Assembly (NCBI GenBank): GCA_017642855.1
Contig: JAEPOO010000001.1
Coordinates: forward strand, 1,149,072-1,213,071
Source: Pseudomonadales bacterium
GTDB lineage: Bacteria; Pseudomonadota; Gammaproteobacteria; Pseudomonadales; Azotimanducaceae
DNA length: 64,000 bases
Direction: 5' to 3'
Within the stretch, counting starts at the first letter, position 1, and each line of letters begins with the position of its first letter. Positions 41,892 through 51,079 of the stretch are shown piece after piece. A program made the translations under genes and the position numbers. The notes beneath the pieces are model-generated. The model ran no database searches, was not told the DNA's origin, and worked only from the letters and a program-made list of their open reading frames with translations.

Positions 41892-43514
41892 CTAACTGAC
41901 GGCTTTTTCGACCAGTGATCTTCCCACCACCTTGAGCGCCAGGGTTTCTTCGGTGCCTTCAAAAATGGAGAGTACCCGGGCGTCAAGCCAGTACCTGCTC
42001 GCGGCGGTTTCTTCCGCGTACCCCATGCCGCCATGAATCTGCATGGCTTCCCGCGCCGTCCATTCGGACAGTTTACAGGCGAGCAGTTTCACCAGGCTCG
42101 CTTCCATCTGACCGCCACCGTCATCCATCATTCGGCCCACTTGATAAGTGAACTGACGTGATGCCCCTAGGTACATCGCCATCTTGGCGAACTTAACCAG
42201 GGTCAGTTGATAATCCGCGACGGGTTTACCGAAGACCTTTCTATCAAGCGCATAGTTCAGTCCAGCTTCAAAAGAAGCCTGCATCAAACCACAGGCTCGT
42301 GCCGCAGTCTGAATGCGCCCACCCATAAATCCGCGCATCGTAAAGTAGAAACCTTTACCGAGCCCCTGCCCTTCACCAATCATGTGGCTGGCTGGCACAA
42401 AGAAATCGTCGAAGAACAGATTAAACGAGTGCATGCCCCGGTAACCAAGCGTTGGAATCGCTTTTCCGGAAAGTTTGCCGCCACTGGTCTGGGTGACCTC
42501 AAATTCGTCGCCATCAAAAGCAGGCTTCTCCACCATGAAGAGACTGAGCCCACGGTGACCCAGAGATGGGTCAGGGTCCGTCCTTGCCAGTGTTAAAAGA
42601 ACCCCAGATTTTCCCGCGAAAGTGCTCCAGGCTTTTGCGCCATTGAGTACCCAGCCATCGTCAGTTTGAGTTGCTTTGAGTTTCATCGAAGCGACGTCAG
42701 AACCAAAGTCGGGCTCCGTAATCGCAATTGCGCACAAGGGATTACCCTGAGCCAGCCTAGGCAGCCAGTTTTCTTTCTGCTCCTCAGTACCGCCTTCAAT
42801 CAGAGCACGCGCCATGATCTCAGGACGAGTAATCAGGCTTCCAGCGCCACCAAGGGAGCCACGGGACAGCTCTTCTGTTACGACGATCATGCCCAGGCTG
42901 TCTTCCTGGTCATCAGGCAGCAGTCCTCCATACTTCTGCGGCACACTCAACCCGAAGCAGCCGAGTTCACGAACGCCATCGAGAATGTCATCAGGAATCA
43001 CCATATCCTGACGATGAATCTCTTCAGCCCGCGGCATCACCACATCCTCGGCAAACTGGCGGAAGGTATCCGCCATGAGCAACTTTTCTTCGTCGAGACC
43101 TCGATCTCCGAGATCTCCTTTTCGGTCTACGATGAGGCGCCCAATCTTTTCGAGGTTTGCTGATCCAAGCTGCGTCTGCAAGTCAAAGCCGTTGAGAGCG
43201 GCGACATCGTCGATGGACAATCCATAGTCTTCAGGGCAACGAAACAGGCGACTCCTGATATTGTGCAAGGCTTCAGCAGCGAAAGCCTCGGAGAGCAACT
43301 GTTCCATCTCTCCTTTACCCTGAGCGTATTCGAGGTAGTGCTCTGCACATTGCAGCTCTGCGGTGGACACCGCTAAATCAGAGATCACCTGTTGGAATTC
43401 ATCGAGCTTTGCTGCACCCAGTCTACCGTCCTGTTCACACGCTCGCCTGACGTAGGCAAGTCCATCGCTAATCGCGTCATTCGATCGTGATAACGCCTCT
43501 GCTATCTGGCCCAT
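41892..43514 (-). CDS. acyl-CoA dehydrogenase with long N-terminal extension
   Basis: 540 residues. The first about 130 are helical and not part of the usual fold; the ACAD core begins near 140 (DEEKLLMADTFRQFAEDVVM). Next come ELGCFGLSVPQKYGGLLPDD, ELSRGSLGGAGSLITRPEIM, the FAD-site CAIAITEPDFGSDVAS, and the C-terminal domain with MQIHGGMGYAEETAASRYWL and LSIFEGTEETLALKVV. The length is closer to that of long-chain or specialised ACADs than to the 380-residue standard. The repeat array starts right after its stop. Confidence 0.9.
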   Translation of the reverse strand: MGQIAEALSRSNDAISDGLAYVRRACEQDGRLGAAKLDEFQQVISDLAVSTAELQCAEHYLEYAQGKGEMEQLLSEAFAAEALHNIRSRLFRCPEDYGLSIDDVAALNGFDLQTQLGSANLEKIGRLIVDRKGDLGDRGLDEEKLLMADTFRQFAEDVVMPRAEEIHRQDMVIPDDILDGVRELGCFGLSVPQKYGGLLPDDQEDSLGMIVVTEELSRGSLGGAGSLITRPEIMARALIEGGTEEQKENWLPRLAQGNPLCAIAITEPDFGSDVASMKLKATQTDDGWVLNGAKAWSTFAGKSGVLLTLARTDPDPSLGHRGLSLFMVEKPAFDGDEFEVTQTSGGKLSGKAIPTLGYRGMHSFNLFFDDFFVPASHMIGEGQGLGKGFYFTMRGFMGGRIQTAARACGLMQASFEAGLNYALDRKVFGKPVADYQLTLVKFAKMAMYLGASRQFTYQVGRMMDDGGGQMEASLVKLLACKLSEWTAREAMQIHGGMGYAEETAASRYWLDARVLSIFEGTEETLALKVVGRSLVEKAVS

Positions 43515-43603
43515 CTCGCTTTTTGTCCATCAAAATTTCCAAACCGGCAATACTAAACGACACGTGTCTCAGACGCACGTCAATGTCACTGGGACACTCG
43601 CGC

Positions 43604-43609
43604 TATAAT
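43604..43609 (+). promoter_or_regulatory. -10 hexamer upstream of hemF
   Basis: An exact TATAAT in CGCGCTATAATGC, 60 bases before the proposed hemF GTG, giving a leader of about 50 bases. The -35 is weak (ATGTCA, 15 bases upstream). Confidence 0.45.
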
Positions 43610-43669
43610 GCTGCTGTCAACACATTATCCAGCATCCTATTGACCAACCAACGGAGTCACTGCACTACT

Positions 43670-44581
43670 GTGAGCGATACATCGACGATCAGCGCAGTTC
43701 GTGATTATTTCATCGAACTGCAGACAGCCATCTGCAACACCATGGAAGCAGAGGATGGTGAAGCCCAATTCACCCAGGAGAACATCGAAACGCCAGAAGG
43801 TGGTCTCTCACGACCTCGAGTCATTGACAACGGTCCCGTTTTGGAACGCGGGGCGGTGCAGTTTTCGCACTCAAAAGGCGCTTCTCTGCCACCAGCGGCC
43901 AGTCAGCGAAATCCAGAACTTGCGGGGAAAGGTTTTGAAGCCACCGCTATTTCAATGATCATGCACCCGAGGAATCCATTCGCACCGACCTTCCATGCGA
44001 ATCTCAGATTTTTCCTGGTCGATGATTCCTACTGGCACTTTGGAGGCGGCTTTGACCTGACCCCCTTCTATCCTTTTGCAGAAGATGTTCTGCATTGGCA
44101 TCAAGTTGCTAAAGATGCCTGTGACCCATTTGGTGCCGAGCTTTATCCGAGGTTCAAGGAATGGTGTGATGAGTATTTCGTACTGACCCATCGACAGGAG
44201 CCTAGGGGGGTTGGCGGCCTCTTTTTCGATGACTGGCATGAAGACGGGTTTGAAAAGAGCTTCGCGCTGACGCGGAGCATTGGTGACGCGATTCTGCAAG
44301 CTTACCTGCCGATCCTCCAACGGCGCAAAGATACAGCTTATGGAGACAGACAACGAGAATTTCAGTTATATCGACGCGGCAGATACGCCGAATTCAATCT
44401 GGCGATTGATCGAGGCACCCAGTACGGCATCCAGTCAGGTCGGCGAATAGAATCGGTGCTTGCCAGCATGCCTCCCGTTGCCATCTGGAAATACAACTGG
44501 ACACCAGAGCCCGGATCACCTGAAGCTGTTCTTTATGATGAGTACCTGAAACCTCGAGACTGGTTAACTGAATTAACCTAA
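43670..44581 (+). CDS. hemF: oxygen-dependent coproporphyrinogen III oxidase
   Basis: 303 residues from GTG 43670; converts coproporphyrinogen III to protoporphyrinogen IX with O2 in haem synthesis. Family marks: RGAVQFSHSKGASLPPAA, MHPRNPFAPTFHANLRFFLV, WHFGGGFDLTPFYPF, FFDDWHEDGFEKSF and YRRGRYAEFNLAIDRGTQYG. The GTG start gives VSDTSTISAVRDYFIELQ, matching the usual HemF N-terminus (E. coli 299 residues). A GGAG lies 13 bases upstream, a little far. Upstream in-frame starts lack support. Aerobic enzyme, so the organism lives with oxygen at least part of the time. Confidence 0.94.
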   Translation: MSDTSTISAVRDYFIELQTAICNTMEAEDGEAQFTQENIETPEGGLSRPRVIDNGPVLERGAVQFSHSKGASLPPAASQRNPELAGKGFEATAISMIMHPRNPFAPTFHANLRFFLVDDSYWHFGGGFDLTPFYPFAEDVLHWHQVAKDACDPFGAELYPRFKEWCDEYFVLTHRQEPRGVGGLFFDDWHEDGFEKSFALTRSIGDAILQAYLPILQRRKDTAYGDRQREFQLYRRGRYAEFNLAIDRGTQYGIQSGRRIESVLASMPPVAIWKYNWTPEPGSPEAVLYDEYLKPRDWLTELT

Positions 44582-44624
44582 GATGAGTCTCTTTCCCTGC
44601 AAATGAGGCAAATCGAGAAGCGGC

Positions 44625-45776
44625 ATGGACCTCAAGTCCAAATTACCGGAGGTCGGCACCACCATTTTTACGGTGATGTCGCGCATGGCGGCTGAGCACC
44701 ATGCAATTAATCTCTCCCAGGGATATCCAGACTTTCCGGTACCGACGACGTTGCTGCAAAAACTCAATGAGTACGCGCAGCGAGGTGAAAATCAGTATCC
44801 ACCCATGCACGGCGTGGCCTACCTGCGTGAACAGATCGCGGCGAAACTCACTCGATGTTATGACATTCAAGCTGACCCGGAGACTGAATTAACGGTGACT
44901 TCAGGGGCGACCGAAGCCCTTTTCGTCGCCATCCAGGCAGTGGTTTCCGAAGGTGATGAAGTCATTGTTTTTGACCCCGCCTATGACTCCTATGAACCAG
45001 CAGTATCACTCGCAGGTGGCCGCACCCTGCACATACCGCTTAACTCAGGAGACTTTTCGATTGACTGGGATCATGTGCGCAAAACTGTGTCTGAAAAAAC
45101 TCGTCTGATCATCATTAATTCACCCCACAATCCGACGGGCGCCGTGATCAGCGGAGAAGATCTGGAGGCTCTGGCTGACATCATCGAAGGATCGAGGATC
45201 CTTATCCTGTCCGATGAAGTCTATGAGCACATGGTGTTTGATGCCGGCCAACATCACACCATCGCCTCACACCCGAGACTTCGGACACAATCTTTTATCG
45301 TGTCTTCCTTTGGTAAGACATACCATGCAACGGGCTGGAAGGTCGGGTATTGCCTTGCGAGCCCAGAGCTGAGCGTCGAATTCAGAAAAGTGCACCAGTT
45401 CGTCACCTTCACAACCCATACACCGACACAGTGGGCGATCGCCGATTACCTGCAACACCATCCGGAACACGATCAGGAACTGCACGCTTTCTATCAGGCA
45501 AAACGCGATCTGTTTCTGAATGAGATGCAAGGCATTGGATTCGAGATGCTTCCGAGCCAGGGCACTTATTTTCAACTGGCGGCTTATGGCAATGTCTCTG
45601 CGGCCGACGATATGACATTCGTCACGGAACTCACCCAACAGGCAGGTGTGGCTGCCATCCCGGTTTCTGTGTTTTACGAGACCCCACCGGAACAGAGATT
45701 CGTCAGATTCTGTTTCGCCAAGTCTGATGAAACCCTGGTAGAGGCTGCCGGGAAACTGCGCAACTACTTCAGCTAG
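44625..45776 (+). CDS. PLP-dependent aminotransferase, YbdL/methionine type
   Basis: 383 residues of the class I aminotransferase fold. Seen: NLSQGYPDFPVP, TVTSGATEALFVAI, the Asn-Pro motif INSPHNPTGAV, the PLP lysine in SSFGKTYHATGWKVGY near residue 235, and the phosphate-side Arg RFVRFCFAK at the end. E. coli YbdL prefers methionine. The next gene, 14 bases downstream, is an omega-amidase-like hydrolase, which matches the known pairing of a glutamine/methionine transaminase with an enzyme that clears alpha-ketoglutaramate. Strong inference from pair and motifs. Confidence 0.88.
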   Translation: MDLKSKLPEVGTTIFTVMSRMAAEHHAINLSQGYPDFPVPTTLLQKLNEYAQRGENQYPPMHGVAYLREQIAAKLTRCYDIQADPETELTVTSGATEALFVAIQAVVSEGDEVIVFDPAYDSYEPAVSLAGGRTLHIPLNSGDFSIDWDHVRKTVSEKTRLIIINSPHNPTGAVISGEDLEALADIIEGSRILILSDEVYEHMVFDAGQHHTIASHPRLRTQSFIVSSFGKTYHATGWKVGYCLASPELSVEFRKVHQFVTFTTHTPTQWAIADYLQHHPEHDQELHAFYQAKRDLFLNEMQGIGFEMLPSQGTYFQLAAYGNVSAADDMTFVTELTQQAGVAAIPVSVFYETPPEQRFVRFCFAKSDETLVEAAGKLRNYFS

Positions 45777-45790
45777 CGCAGCGAGACGAT

Positions 45791-46549
45791 ATGCTGCATC
45801 TCATTCAAACAGCGCTGAAGTGGGAAGACCCCGCCGCCAACGGCACACACTTTGAGTCTTATCTCGATAATCTGAGTGACGGCGTCGCCGTACTTCCTGA
45901 AATGTTCAGCACTGGCTTTTCAATGGACTCAGAGACACTGGCAGAGTCCATGTATGGCCCCACGCATACATGGATGCTGAAGAACGCGAAGCAGCGAAAT
46001 CTGACGCTATGCGGCAGCATCATCATCCATGAGCATGGGCGCTATCTGAACCGGTTTCTCTGGGTAACGCCAGATGAAGAAACCCGCGTTTACGACAAAC
46101 GCCATCTCTTTCGAATGGCGGGCGAACATGAACACTACTCCGGCGGTGAATCCAACCTCACGGTATTGGATGCCGCCACGCGCATAAGGCCACAGATCTG
46201 CTATGACCTGAGATTTCCTGTTTGGAGTCGAAATACCGATGATGCCTATGACCTCCTTCTTTTCATCGCAAACTGGCCAGCGGCGAGGAGAGAACAGTGG
46301 CTTGCCCTGCTTAAAGCTCGAGCCATCGAAAACCTGAGTTATGTCGTTGGCCTGAATCGAATCGGCGATGATGGAAATGGCGTGCAATACTCAGGGGATT
46401 CCGTTGTTTTCGGTCCGGAGGGAGAAACAATTGTGGATCTCGGCAACGAGGACACCGTTGCCACTTTCGAACCCGATCTGGACAGACTCAGAGACTACCG
46501 AGAAAGATTTCCTGCACACCTGGACGCAGACCACTTCAGCGTCACCTGA
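45791..46549 (+). CDS. nitrilase-superfamily omega-amidase (YafV-like)
   Basis: 252 residues. The catalytic triad is in place: Glu in LPEMFSTGF, Lys in YDKRHLFRM, and Cys in PQICYDLRFPVW. Further signature: ANWPAARREQWLALLKARAI. YafV-type enzymes hydrolyse alpha-ketoglutaramate or the keto-methionine amide analogues; close coupling with the aminotransferase supports this. Cytosolic. Length is usual for the family (about 255). Confidence 0.88.
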   Translation: MLHLIQTALKWEDPAANGTHFESYLDNLSDGVAVLPEMFSTGFSMDSETLAESMYGPTHTWMLKNAKQRNLTLCGSIIIHEHGRYLNRFLWVTPDEETRVYDKRHLFRMAGEHEHYSGGESNLTVLDAATRIRPQICYDLRFPVWSRNTDDAYDLLLFIANWPAARREQWLALLKARAIENLSYVVGLNRIGDDGNGVQYSGDSVVFGPEGETIVDLGNEDTVATFEPDLDRLRDYRERFPAHLDADHFSVT

Positions 46550-46588
46550 TCTCCTGAAATTATTCATTTTTCTGGCTCCGATAGTGCC

Positions 46589-46594
46589 TATAAT
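46589..46594 (+). promoter_or_regulatory. -10 hexamer upstream of the MraY-like gene
   Basis: An exact TATAAT 25 bases before the ATG at 46619. The -35 region is AT-rich but unclear. Confidence 0.4.
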
Positions 46595-46618
46595 CTGACT
46601 TTCTCACTGGGCGCCCCC

Positions 46619-47668
46619 ATGCTTTATACCCTGGGACAACTGTTAGCCGACGTCGCCGGACCTTTCCGGTTGCTTTCGTCATATATTTTTCTTGCAGGAC
46701 TCGGCACCGCGCTGGGTGCACTGATCACCTGGTGGATGCTGCCCAGGTTCTGGCACATGCTGCCCCGAGATCGCGGGCGCGAGTATGCCATTGACGCTGA
46801 AAAGAGCATCGGCAAGCCAATATCGGCCGGTGTGCTCTTTATTCCACTCTTCGTGGCGCTCTGTCTCCTGGTTGTGCCGTTTGACTGGAAATTTGCCGGC
46901 GTTCTGACCTGCGTGGTGGTCGCCATGATTGTCGGATATCTGGATGATCGATCTGAGCAGGGTTGGAGCGAATACCGGTTGGGAGCTATCGACCTGGTCA
47001 TCGCACTCGTTGCGTCCATGATGATCTGCGGTCTGGAGCCCTTCACAATGTGGCTGCCGCTGTTCAAAGATCCCATCACGATCAGCCCATCATTGTTCAT
47101 ATTAGGCTCAACCATCCTCATCTGGGTCTCCATCAATGCGACAAACTGCACCGATGGCGTGGACGGCCTCTCAGCCAGCCTCTCCAGCATGGCGATTTTG
47201 TCACTTGGCGCGATCCTCTATGGCATTGTTGGACATGCGCCCATTGCCGAGTATCTGCTGGTACCTCACTACGCCCAAGGCGCAGACTGGGCCATCATGG
47301 CCTTTGTGCTCGTGGGCTGTCTGGCGGGATATCTGTGGCACAACAGCTATCCAAGCGCGGTCCTGATGGGTGATGCTGGTTCTCGTCCCATTGGACTGAT
47401 GCTGGGTGTGCTGGTTCTCGCCTGCGGAAATCCCTTCCTGATCCTGGTGGTGGCTTTTGTGGTTCTCGTCAACGGTGCCACCGGTATGATCAAAGTTGCC
47501 CTGCTTCGCTTCTTCAAAATCGGCATATTTGGTCAGATTCGTTACCCTTTGCATGATCATGTCCGTCACAACATGGGATGGTCGAACACTCAGGTCCTTG
47601 TCCGGTTCATGCTCCTGCAGGCGGTGGGCACACCTATTCTAATGGTGCTTCTACTAAAAATTAGATAA
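46619..47668 (+). CDS. divergent MraY-like phosphoglycosyl transferase
   Basis: 349 residues, about ten membrane helices. Signature parts of MraY are visible though altered: GKPISAG (for PTMGG), VGYLDDR (for the metal-binding G-F-x-D-D), NCTDGVDGLSAS (N-L-T-D-G-L-D-G-L-A), MGDAGSRPIG (M-G-D-x-G-S-L) and PLHDHVRHNMGWSNTQVLVRF (for the H-H-H-x-E-x-x-G-W tail; the middle His is Asp). MraY makes lipid I from UDP-MurNAc-pentapeptide and undecaprenyl phosphate. This copy has no dcw neighbours. It may be a second MraY or work on another sugar. Start at ATG 46619. Confidence 0.8.
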   Translation: MLYTLGQLLADVAGPFRLLSSYIFLAGLGTALGALITWWMLPRFWHMLPRDRGREYAIDAEKSIGKPISAGVLFIPLFVALCLLVVPFDWKFAGVLTCVVVAMIVGYLDDRSEQGWSEYRLGAIDLVIALVASMMICGLEPFTMWLPLFKDPITISPSLFILGSTILIWVSINATNCTDGVDGLSASLSSMAILSLGAILYGIVGHAPIAEYLLVPHYAQGADWAIMAFVLVGCLAGYLWHNSYPSAVLMGDAGSRPIGLMLGVLVLACGNPFLILVVAFVVLVNGATGMIKVALLRFFKIGIFGQIRYPLHDHVRHNMGWSNTQVLVRFMLLQAVGTPILMVLLLKIR

Positions 47669-47731
47669 AACATAGGCTTACTCATTAAAGCTAAAGTAGT
47701 CTCTCTTTCCATTGGACGTTAAGCGGCCACT

Positions 47732-48232
47732 ATGTTTCGAGCCATCACCTTCGTTTGTTGTCTCATTTCAGCCGATCTATCGAGTGCTGAGGACAGTATC
47801 GATCCCGAAAAGAGAGTCGCTATTCAGGAACTCATGGTCATTACGGGCGCGGAAGCTGATCGACAACAGCTCACGCTCACATTTACTCAGCAATTCATCA
47901 CCGTATTACAGGCCAACGGCGTCGCAGTGAGCGAGCCCACCGCCAATATCATTCGCGATGAAGTCGGCAGAGTCGTCGAAGAACAGCTGGAGAACCAACG
48001 GCTGCAGAACAAGATGTACCGCCTGTATGCCCGATATTTCACCCTGGAAGAAATCAGGGGTTTGATCGAGTTCAACAAAAGCCCGATCGGCGAGAAGGCT
48101 AACCGGGTTATGCCCCTCCTCATGAGAGAATCCATGAGCGCAGCTCAGGCATGGTCGGAAGAGATCGGACCAGTGATCTCTCACCGGGTGCGAGACCGTC
48201 TTCAGGAAAACGGCATATCCATCAATCGATAG
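47732..48232 (+). CDS. secreted DUF2059 protein
   Basis: 166 residues with a signal peptide (MFRAITFVCCLISADLSSA). The mature part is helical, with YARYFTLEEIRGLIEFNKSP and GEKANRVMPLLMRES, the DUF2059 pattern. The family is periplasmic and uncharacterised. It lies between the MraY-like gene and a metallophosphatase, with no evidence of joint function. Confidence 0.8.
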   Translation: MFRAITFVCCLISADLSSAEDSIDPEKRVAIQELMVITGAEADRQQLTLTFTQQFITVLQANGVAVSEPTANIIRDEVGRVVEEQLENQRLQNKMYRLYARYFTLEEIRGLIEFNKSPIGEKANRVMPLLMRESMSAAQAWSEEIGPVISHRVRDRLQENGISINR

Positions 48233-48271
48233 GTCTTGCTTCTTCGTCCCATCGCTTTAAAGTACGCGCTC

Positions 48272-49048
48272 ATGTCAACCTACCTCATCGGCGATCTCCA
48301 CGGGCACTACCGCGACTATGAGCGTTTGCTGGTCACCGAGGGTCTGTGCGATGAAAACCTGAACTGGACCGGCGGCACATCAAAACTCTGGTTGATGGGT
48401 GATTTCTTTGATCGCGGCGCGTCGGGTCTGCGCTGCCTGGACGTGACCATGCGCCTTCAGAAAGAGGCCGCGGAGGCCGGCGGCGAGGTTAACTCACTGC
48501 TGGGCAACCATGAACTGATGATTCTCTGTGCCTATCGCTTTCGTGATGCGACACACACAGACGGCCTAAGTGTTTATGACCACTGGTTACGTTGGGGCGG
48601 CATTGAAACGGACTTTAGAGGTTTAACGGACCGGCATGCCGAATGGATCAGCCAACTACCCGCTATGGTCCGGCTCGACGACGTACTGATGATTCACGCA
48701 GACGCCATGCTCTACGTCAACTTCGGCCTGGACGTGGATTCGGTGAATGACGGATTTCGTGAACTGATGCGCTCCGATGATCTGCCGAAGTGGATGTCTG
48801 CACTCTCATCGTTCAGCGAGCACATGGCTTTTTCGGGCCTGGACATCACAGGCTCAAAACGCGCCGAGCAACTCTTGTCGCTATATGGCGGCAATCTGCT
48901 CGTTCACGGCCACACCCCAATTCCCTACGCGAGACAGATTGATGCCGAAACGGTTACGGAGGCCTGGTCTTACGCTGGTGGTCGTTGTTTGAACGTGGAT
49001 GGCGGAATGTATATGGGCAGTCCCGGATTCGTTCACAAACTTCAGTAG
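48272..49048 (+). CDS. calcineurin-like metallophosphatase
   Basis: 258 residues. The metallophosphatase metal motifs appear in order: STYLIGDLHGHYRDY (D-x-H), LWLMGDFFDRGASG (G-D-x-x-D-R-G), NSLLGNHELM (G-N-H-E), MIHADAM and LLVHGHTPIPYA (G-H). It resembles the ApaH / PPP-like branch, which includes diadenosine-tetraphosphate hydrolases and protein phosphatases. ATG 48272 gives the normal N-terminus; an in-frame TTG at 48236 is unlikely. The end overlaps the convergent GNAT gene by 7 bases. Confidence 0.87.
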   Translation: MSTYLIGDLHGHYRDYERLLVTEGLCDENLNWTGGTSKLWLMGDFFDRGASGLRCLDVTMRLQKEAAEAGGEVNSLLGNHELMILCAYRFRDATHTDGLSVYDHWLRWGGIETDFRGLTDRHAEWISQLPAMVRLDDVLMIHADAMLYVNFGLDVDSVNDGFRELMRSDDLPKWMSALSSFSEHMAFSGLDITGSKRAEQLLSLYGGNLLVHGHTPIPYARQIDAETVTEAWSYAGGRCLNVDGGMYMGSPGFVHKLQ

Positions 49049-49608
49049 TCGTCATTCACCAAAGAGGTGAGTACATGGTCTTCCCAGCGGCCATTGATTT
49101 TCAGGTACTTCCTTGCGAGCCCTTCTTTCTCAAACCCGAGACGTTCCAGCAGTTTTCCGCTGCGATCGTTATGGGGCAAATACCCTGCCATGATGCGATG
49201 CAGGCCAAGATCTTTGAACATGTATGCATTGGTCAGAGATAAGGCTTCATACATAACACCGGCTCCCTCGAAACGATGGGAAAGTGCATAGCCGAGGTGG
49301 CATGACTGAAAGGTGCCACGCACGATGTTGGTATAGTTGCAGACACCAATCACCTGCTCTTCATCCACCGACAACATTGAAAAGCAGGCGCTGGTACCGT
49401 CACGAAAGTCTTTGAGTGCCAGTCTCAGATGGATTTGCCAGAACCCCTCGGTAAAAAATTCAGATGGACGACGCGGTTCCCATTTCTCCAGGTGATCTTT
49501 ATTGTCCTTTCTGAAATCAACCATCTTGGTCGCTTCATGAGGTTCGAGCAGTCGACAACAAACTCGGTCGGAGCGCAATTCGGGCAGTTTGCGTTTAAGC
49601 AGCTTCAT
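49042..49608 (-). CDS. RimJ/RimL-type GNAT acetyltransferase
   Basis: 188 residues. CRLLEPHEATKMVDFRKDN at the start, then ACFSMLSVDEEQVIGVCNYT, HLGYALSHRFEGAGVMYEAL and the acetyl-CoA loop LGLHRIMAGYLPHNDRSGKL with LERLGFEKEGLARKYLKING. RimJ acetylates ribosomal protein S5. Here the ATG overlaps the stop of the cupin gene (ATGA), the last gene in the VOC-SDR-cupin-GNAT chain. The target could be a ribosomal protein or another amine. Confidence 0.85.
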   Translation of the reverse strand: MKLLKRKLPELRSDRVCCRLLEPHEATKMVDFRKDNKDHLEKWEPRRPSEFFTEGFWQIHLRLALKDFRDGTSACFSMLSVDEEQVIGVCNYTNIVRGTFQSCHLGYALSHRFEGAGVMYEALSLTNAYMFKDLGLHRIMAGYLPHNDRSGKLLERLGFEKEGLARKYLKINGRWEDHVLTSLVNDDY

Positions 49609-50258
49609 GAGGCGTTGCCTGCGTCATTTTTCAACCGCGACAAAGCACCGACCTTCAAGTAAAGCTTACCTTGACCGGTGATGTGCACCGGTTCACGGGC
49701 AGCAATTCGAAACCAGTCATGCCTGCCAAGGGTCTGACCATTCACTGCAACCTGGCCTTGCAGCAGAAATCCTTCCATACCCGTGGCATTGCCGTCCTGA
49801 TACTCGCAAACTACTTCCACCAGGCTGACCTGTTCCAGGTCATTATGAAAGAGTGATCGCACATGGTAACCGCCAAGATCTTGAATCGGGATCTCCGCTG
49901 TGTCGATCGCATGGTGCTCACTGCCCGAATACTGCCTGAGTTTCACAAATAATTCGCAGCCTTCTTCTGAAAATGGCGCGTGTGCAAACCCTTCGGGGTT
50001 CAACAGATAGGTACCCGCCGGCCAATCACCGGCTTGATCGCTGAATACGCCAGAAAGCACGAGAATCTCTTCACCTTCAGGGTGTTCATGCTCTGGGAAG
50101 CGAGCGCCAGGATGATATCGAACATGGGAGGTGACCTGACCCGATTCCGGCTCACCCACCAGATGAAAGCGTTTGCGACTGACCAGGGAGGCGGGAGAAG
50201 ACACCCAATCAAGTTTCTCATTCAACATGAAGACCGATTTGCCCATATCTCCGTTCAT
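49605..50258 (-). CDS. ChrR-type double-cupin protein
   Basis: 217 residues, two cupin halves. The first has metal-binding marks YHPGARFPEHEHPEGEEILV (H-x-H and Glu) and HAPFSEEGCELFVKLRQY; the second half is beta-rich without a clear metal site. ChrR cupins can act as zinc-dependent anti-sigma factors, but there is no ECF sigma gene beside it and no N-terminal zinc domain, so an enzymatic or sensor role is as likely. ATGA overlaps on both sides with SDR and GNAT genes. Confidence 0.75.
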   Translation of the reverse strand: MNGDMGKSVFMLNEKLDWVSSPASLVSRKRFHLVGEPESGQVTSHVRYHPGARFPEHEHPEGEEILVLSGVFSDQAGDWPAGTYLLNPEGFAHAPFSEEGCELFVKLRQYSGSEHHAIDTAEIPIQDLGGYHVRSLFHNDLEQVSLVEVVCEYQDGNATGMEGFLLQGQVAVNGQTLGRHDWFRIAAREPVHITGQGKLYLKVGALSRLKNDAGNAS

Positions 50259-51079
50259 GGTGATTCAATTCCGAGCTGAAAGCGCGCTTCAATGAAGTCT
50301 TCAAACTGAACGTCAGTGCCCAGATCGATGGCTTCACTGACTTGCACACTGACGGTTGAAAAACGACCATCAGCTGCCTGCAGAATCACTCCCTGGGGCG
50401 CGTATTCTGAGCACAGATAAAGCACGGCTGGGCTCACCTGTTCTGGGGTGCCCTTGCGATTAGGATCCTGGAGATGCGCTGTCATCCGAGTAATCGCACC
50501 GGGCGCGAGCGTATTGACACGAATACCCTTGGGCTCGCCCTCCAAAGACAAGACATTCATCAAACCAATCAACGCCATTTTCGAGGATGCGTAGTTGGAT
50601 TGTCCGAAGTGACCAAAAATCCCAGCGCCGGAGCTGGTAAACACCACCCTGCCCCACTGTTTTTTTGCCATCAGCGGCCAAGCCGCCTTGGTGACAAAGA
50701 CCGCACCCATCAAATGCACGTCGATCACCGCACGAAAGTTTTCCAACGTCACATTCGCAAATGTCTTATCTCTCAAGATGCCAGCATTATTAACGACGAT
50801 GTCGACACTGCCGTACGCTTCGATGGCATCGTCAACGATAGACTTTGCCGCGTCTTCGTTCGCCACCGAGGCGGTGTTGGCAATCGCCTGACCACCAAAC
50901 CCGGTGATTTCATCAACAACCGACTGTGCGGTTGGTCCAGTGCCCGTGCCATCCACGGCACCACCGATGTCATTGACAACAACCCTGGCGCCTCGCTTCG
51001 CGAATTCAAGCGCGTGGCATCTGCCCAGGCCGCGTCCCGCCCCGGTCACGATAACGACTTTGTCAGTGAACTGGTCCAT
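50255..51079 (-). CDS. SDR-family oxidoreductase (3-hydroxyacyl-CoA dehydrogenase-like)
   Basis: 274 residues. TGAGRGLGRCHALEFAKRGA is the NAD(P)-binding glycine motif, NNAGILRDKTF the structural motif, and catalytic Ser / Tyr-Lys are in VVFTSSGAGIFGHFGQSNYA and SSKMALIGL. The pattern VVNDIGGAVDGTGT-like loop resembles peroxisomal/MFE2-type 3-hydroxyacyl-CoA dehydrogenases, consistent with the other acyl-CoA genes. The ATG directly follows the VOC gene stop. Confidence 0.9.
   Translation of the reverse strand: MDQFTDKVVIVTGAGRGLGRCHALEFAKRGARVVVNDIGGAVDGTGTGPTAQSVVDEITGFGGQAIANTASVANEDAAKSIVDDAIEAYGSVDIVVNNAGILRDKTFANVTLENFRAVIDVHLMGAVFVTKAAWPLMAKKQWGRVVFTSSGAGIFGHFGQSNYASSKMALIGLMNVLSLEGEPKGIRVNTLAPGAITRMTAHLQDPNRKGTPEQVSPAVLYLCSEYAPQGVILQAADGRFSTVSVQVSEAIDLGTDVQFEDFIEARFQLGIESP

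Noticed and set aside
41033..41895. Plus-strand open frames of up to 280 codons through the 25-bp repeats
   Set aside because: They run antisense to an acyl-CoA dehydrogenase or start in it; openness in three frames follows from a 25-base unit lacking stops. No ribosome site.
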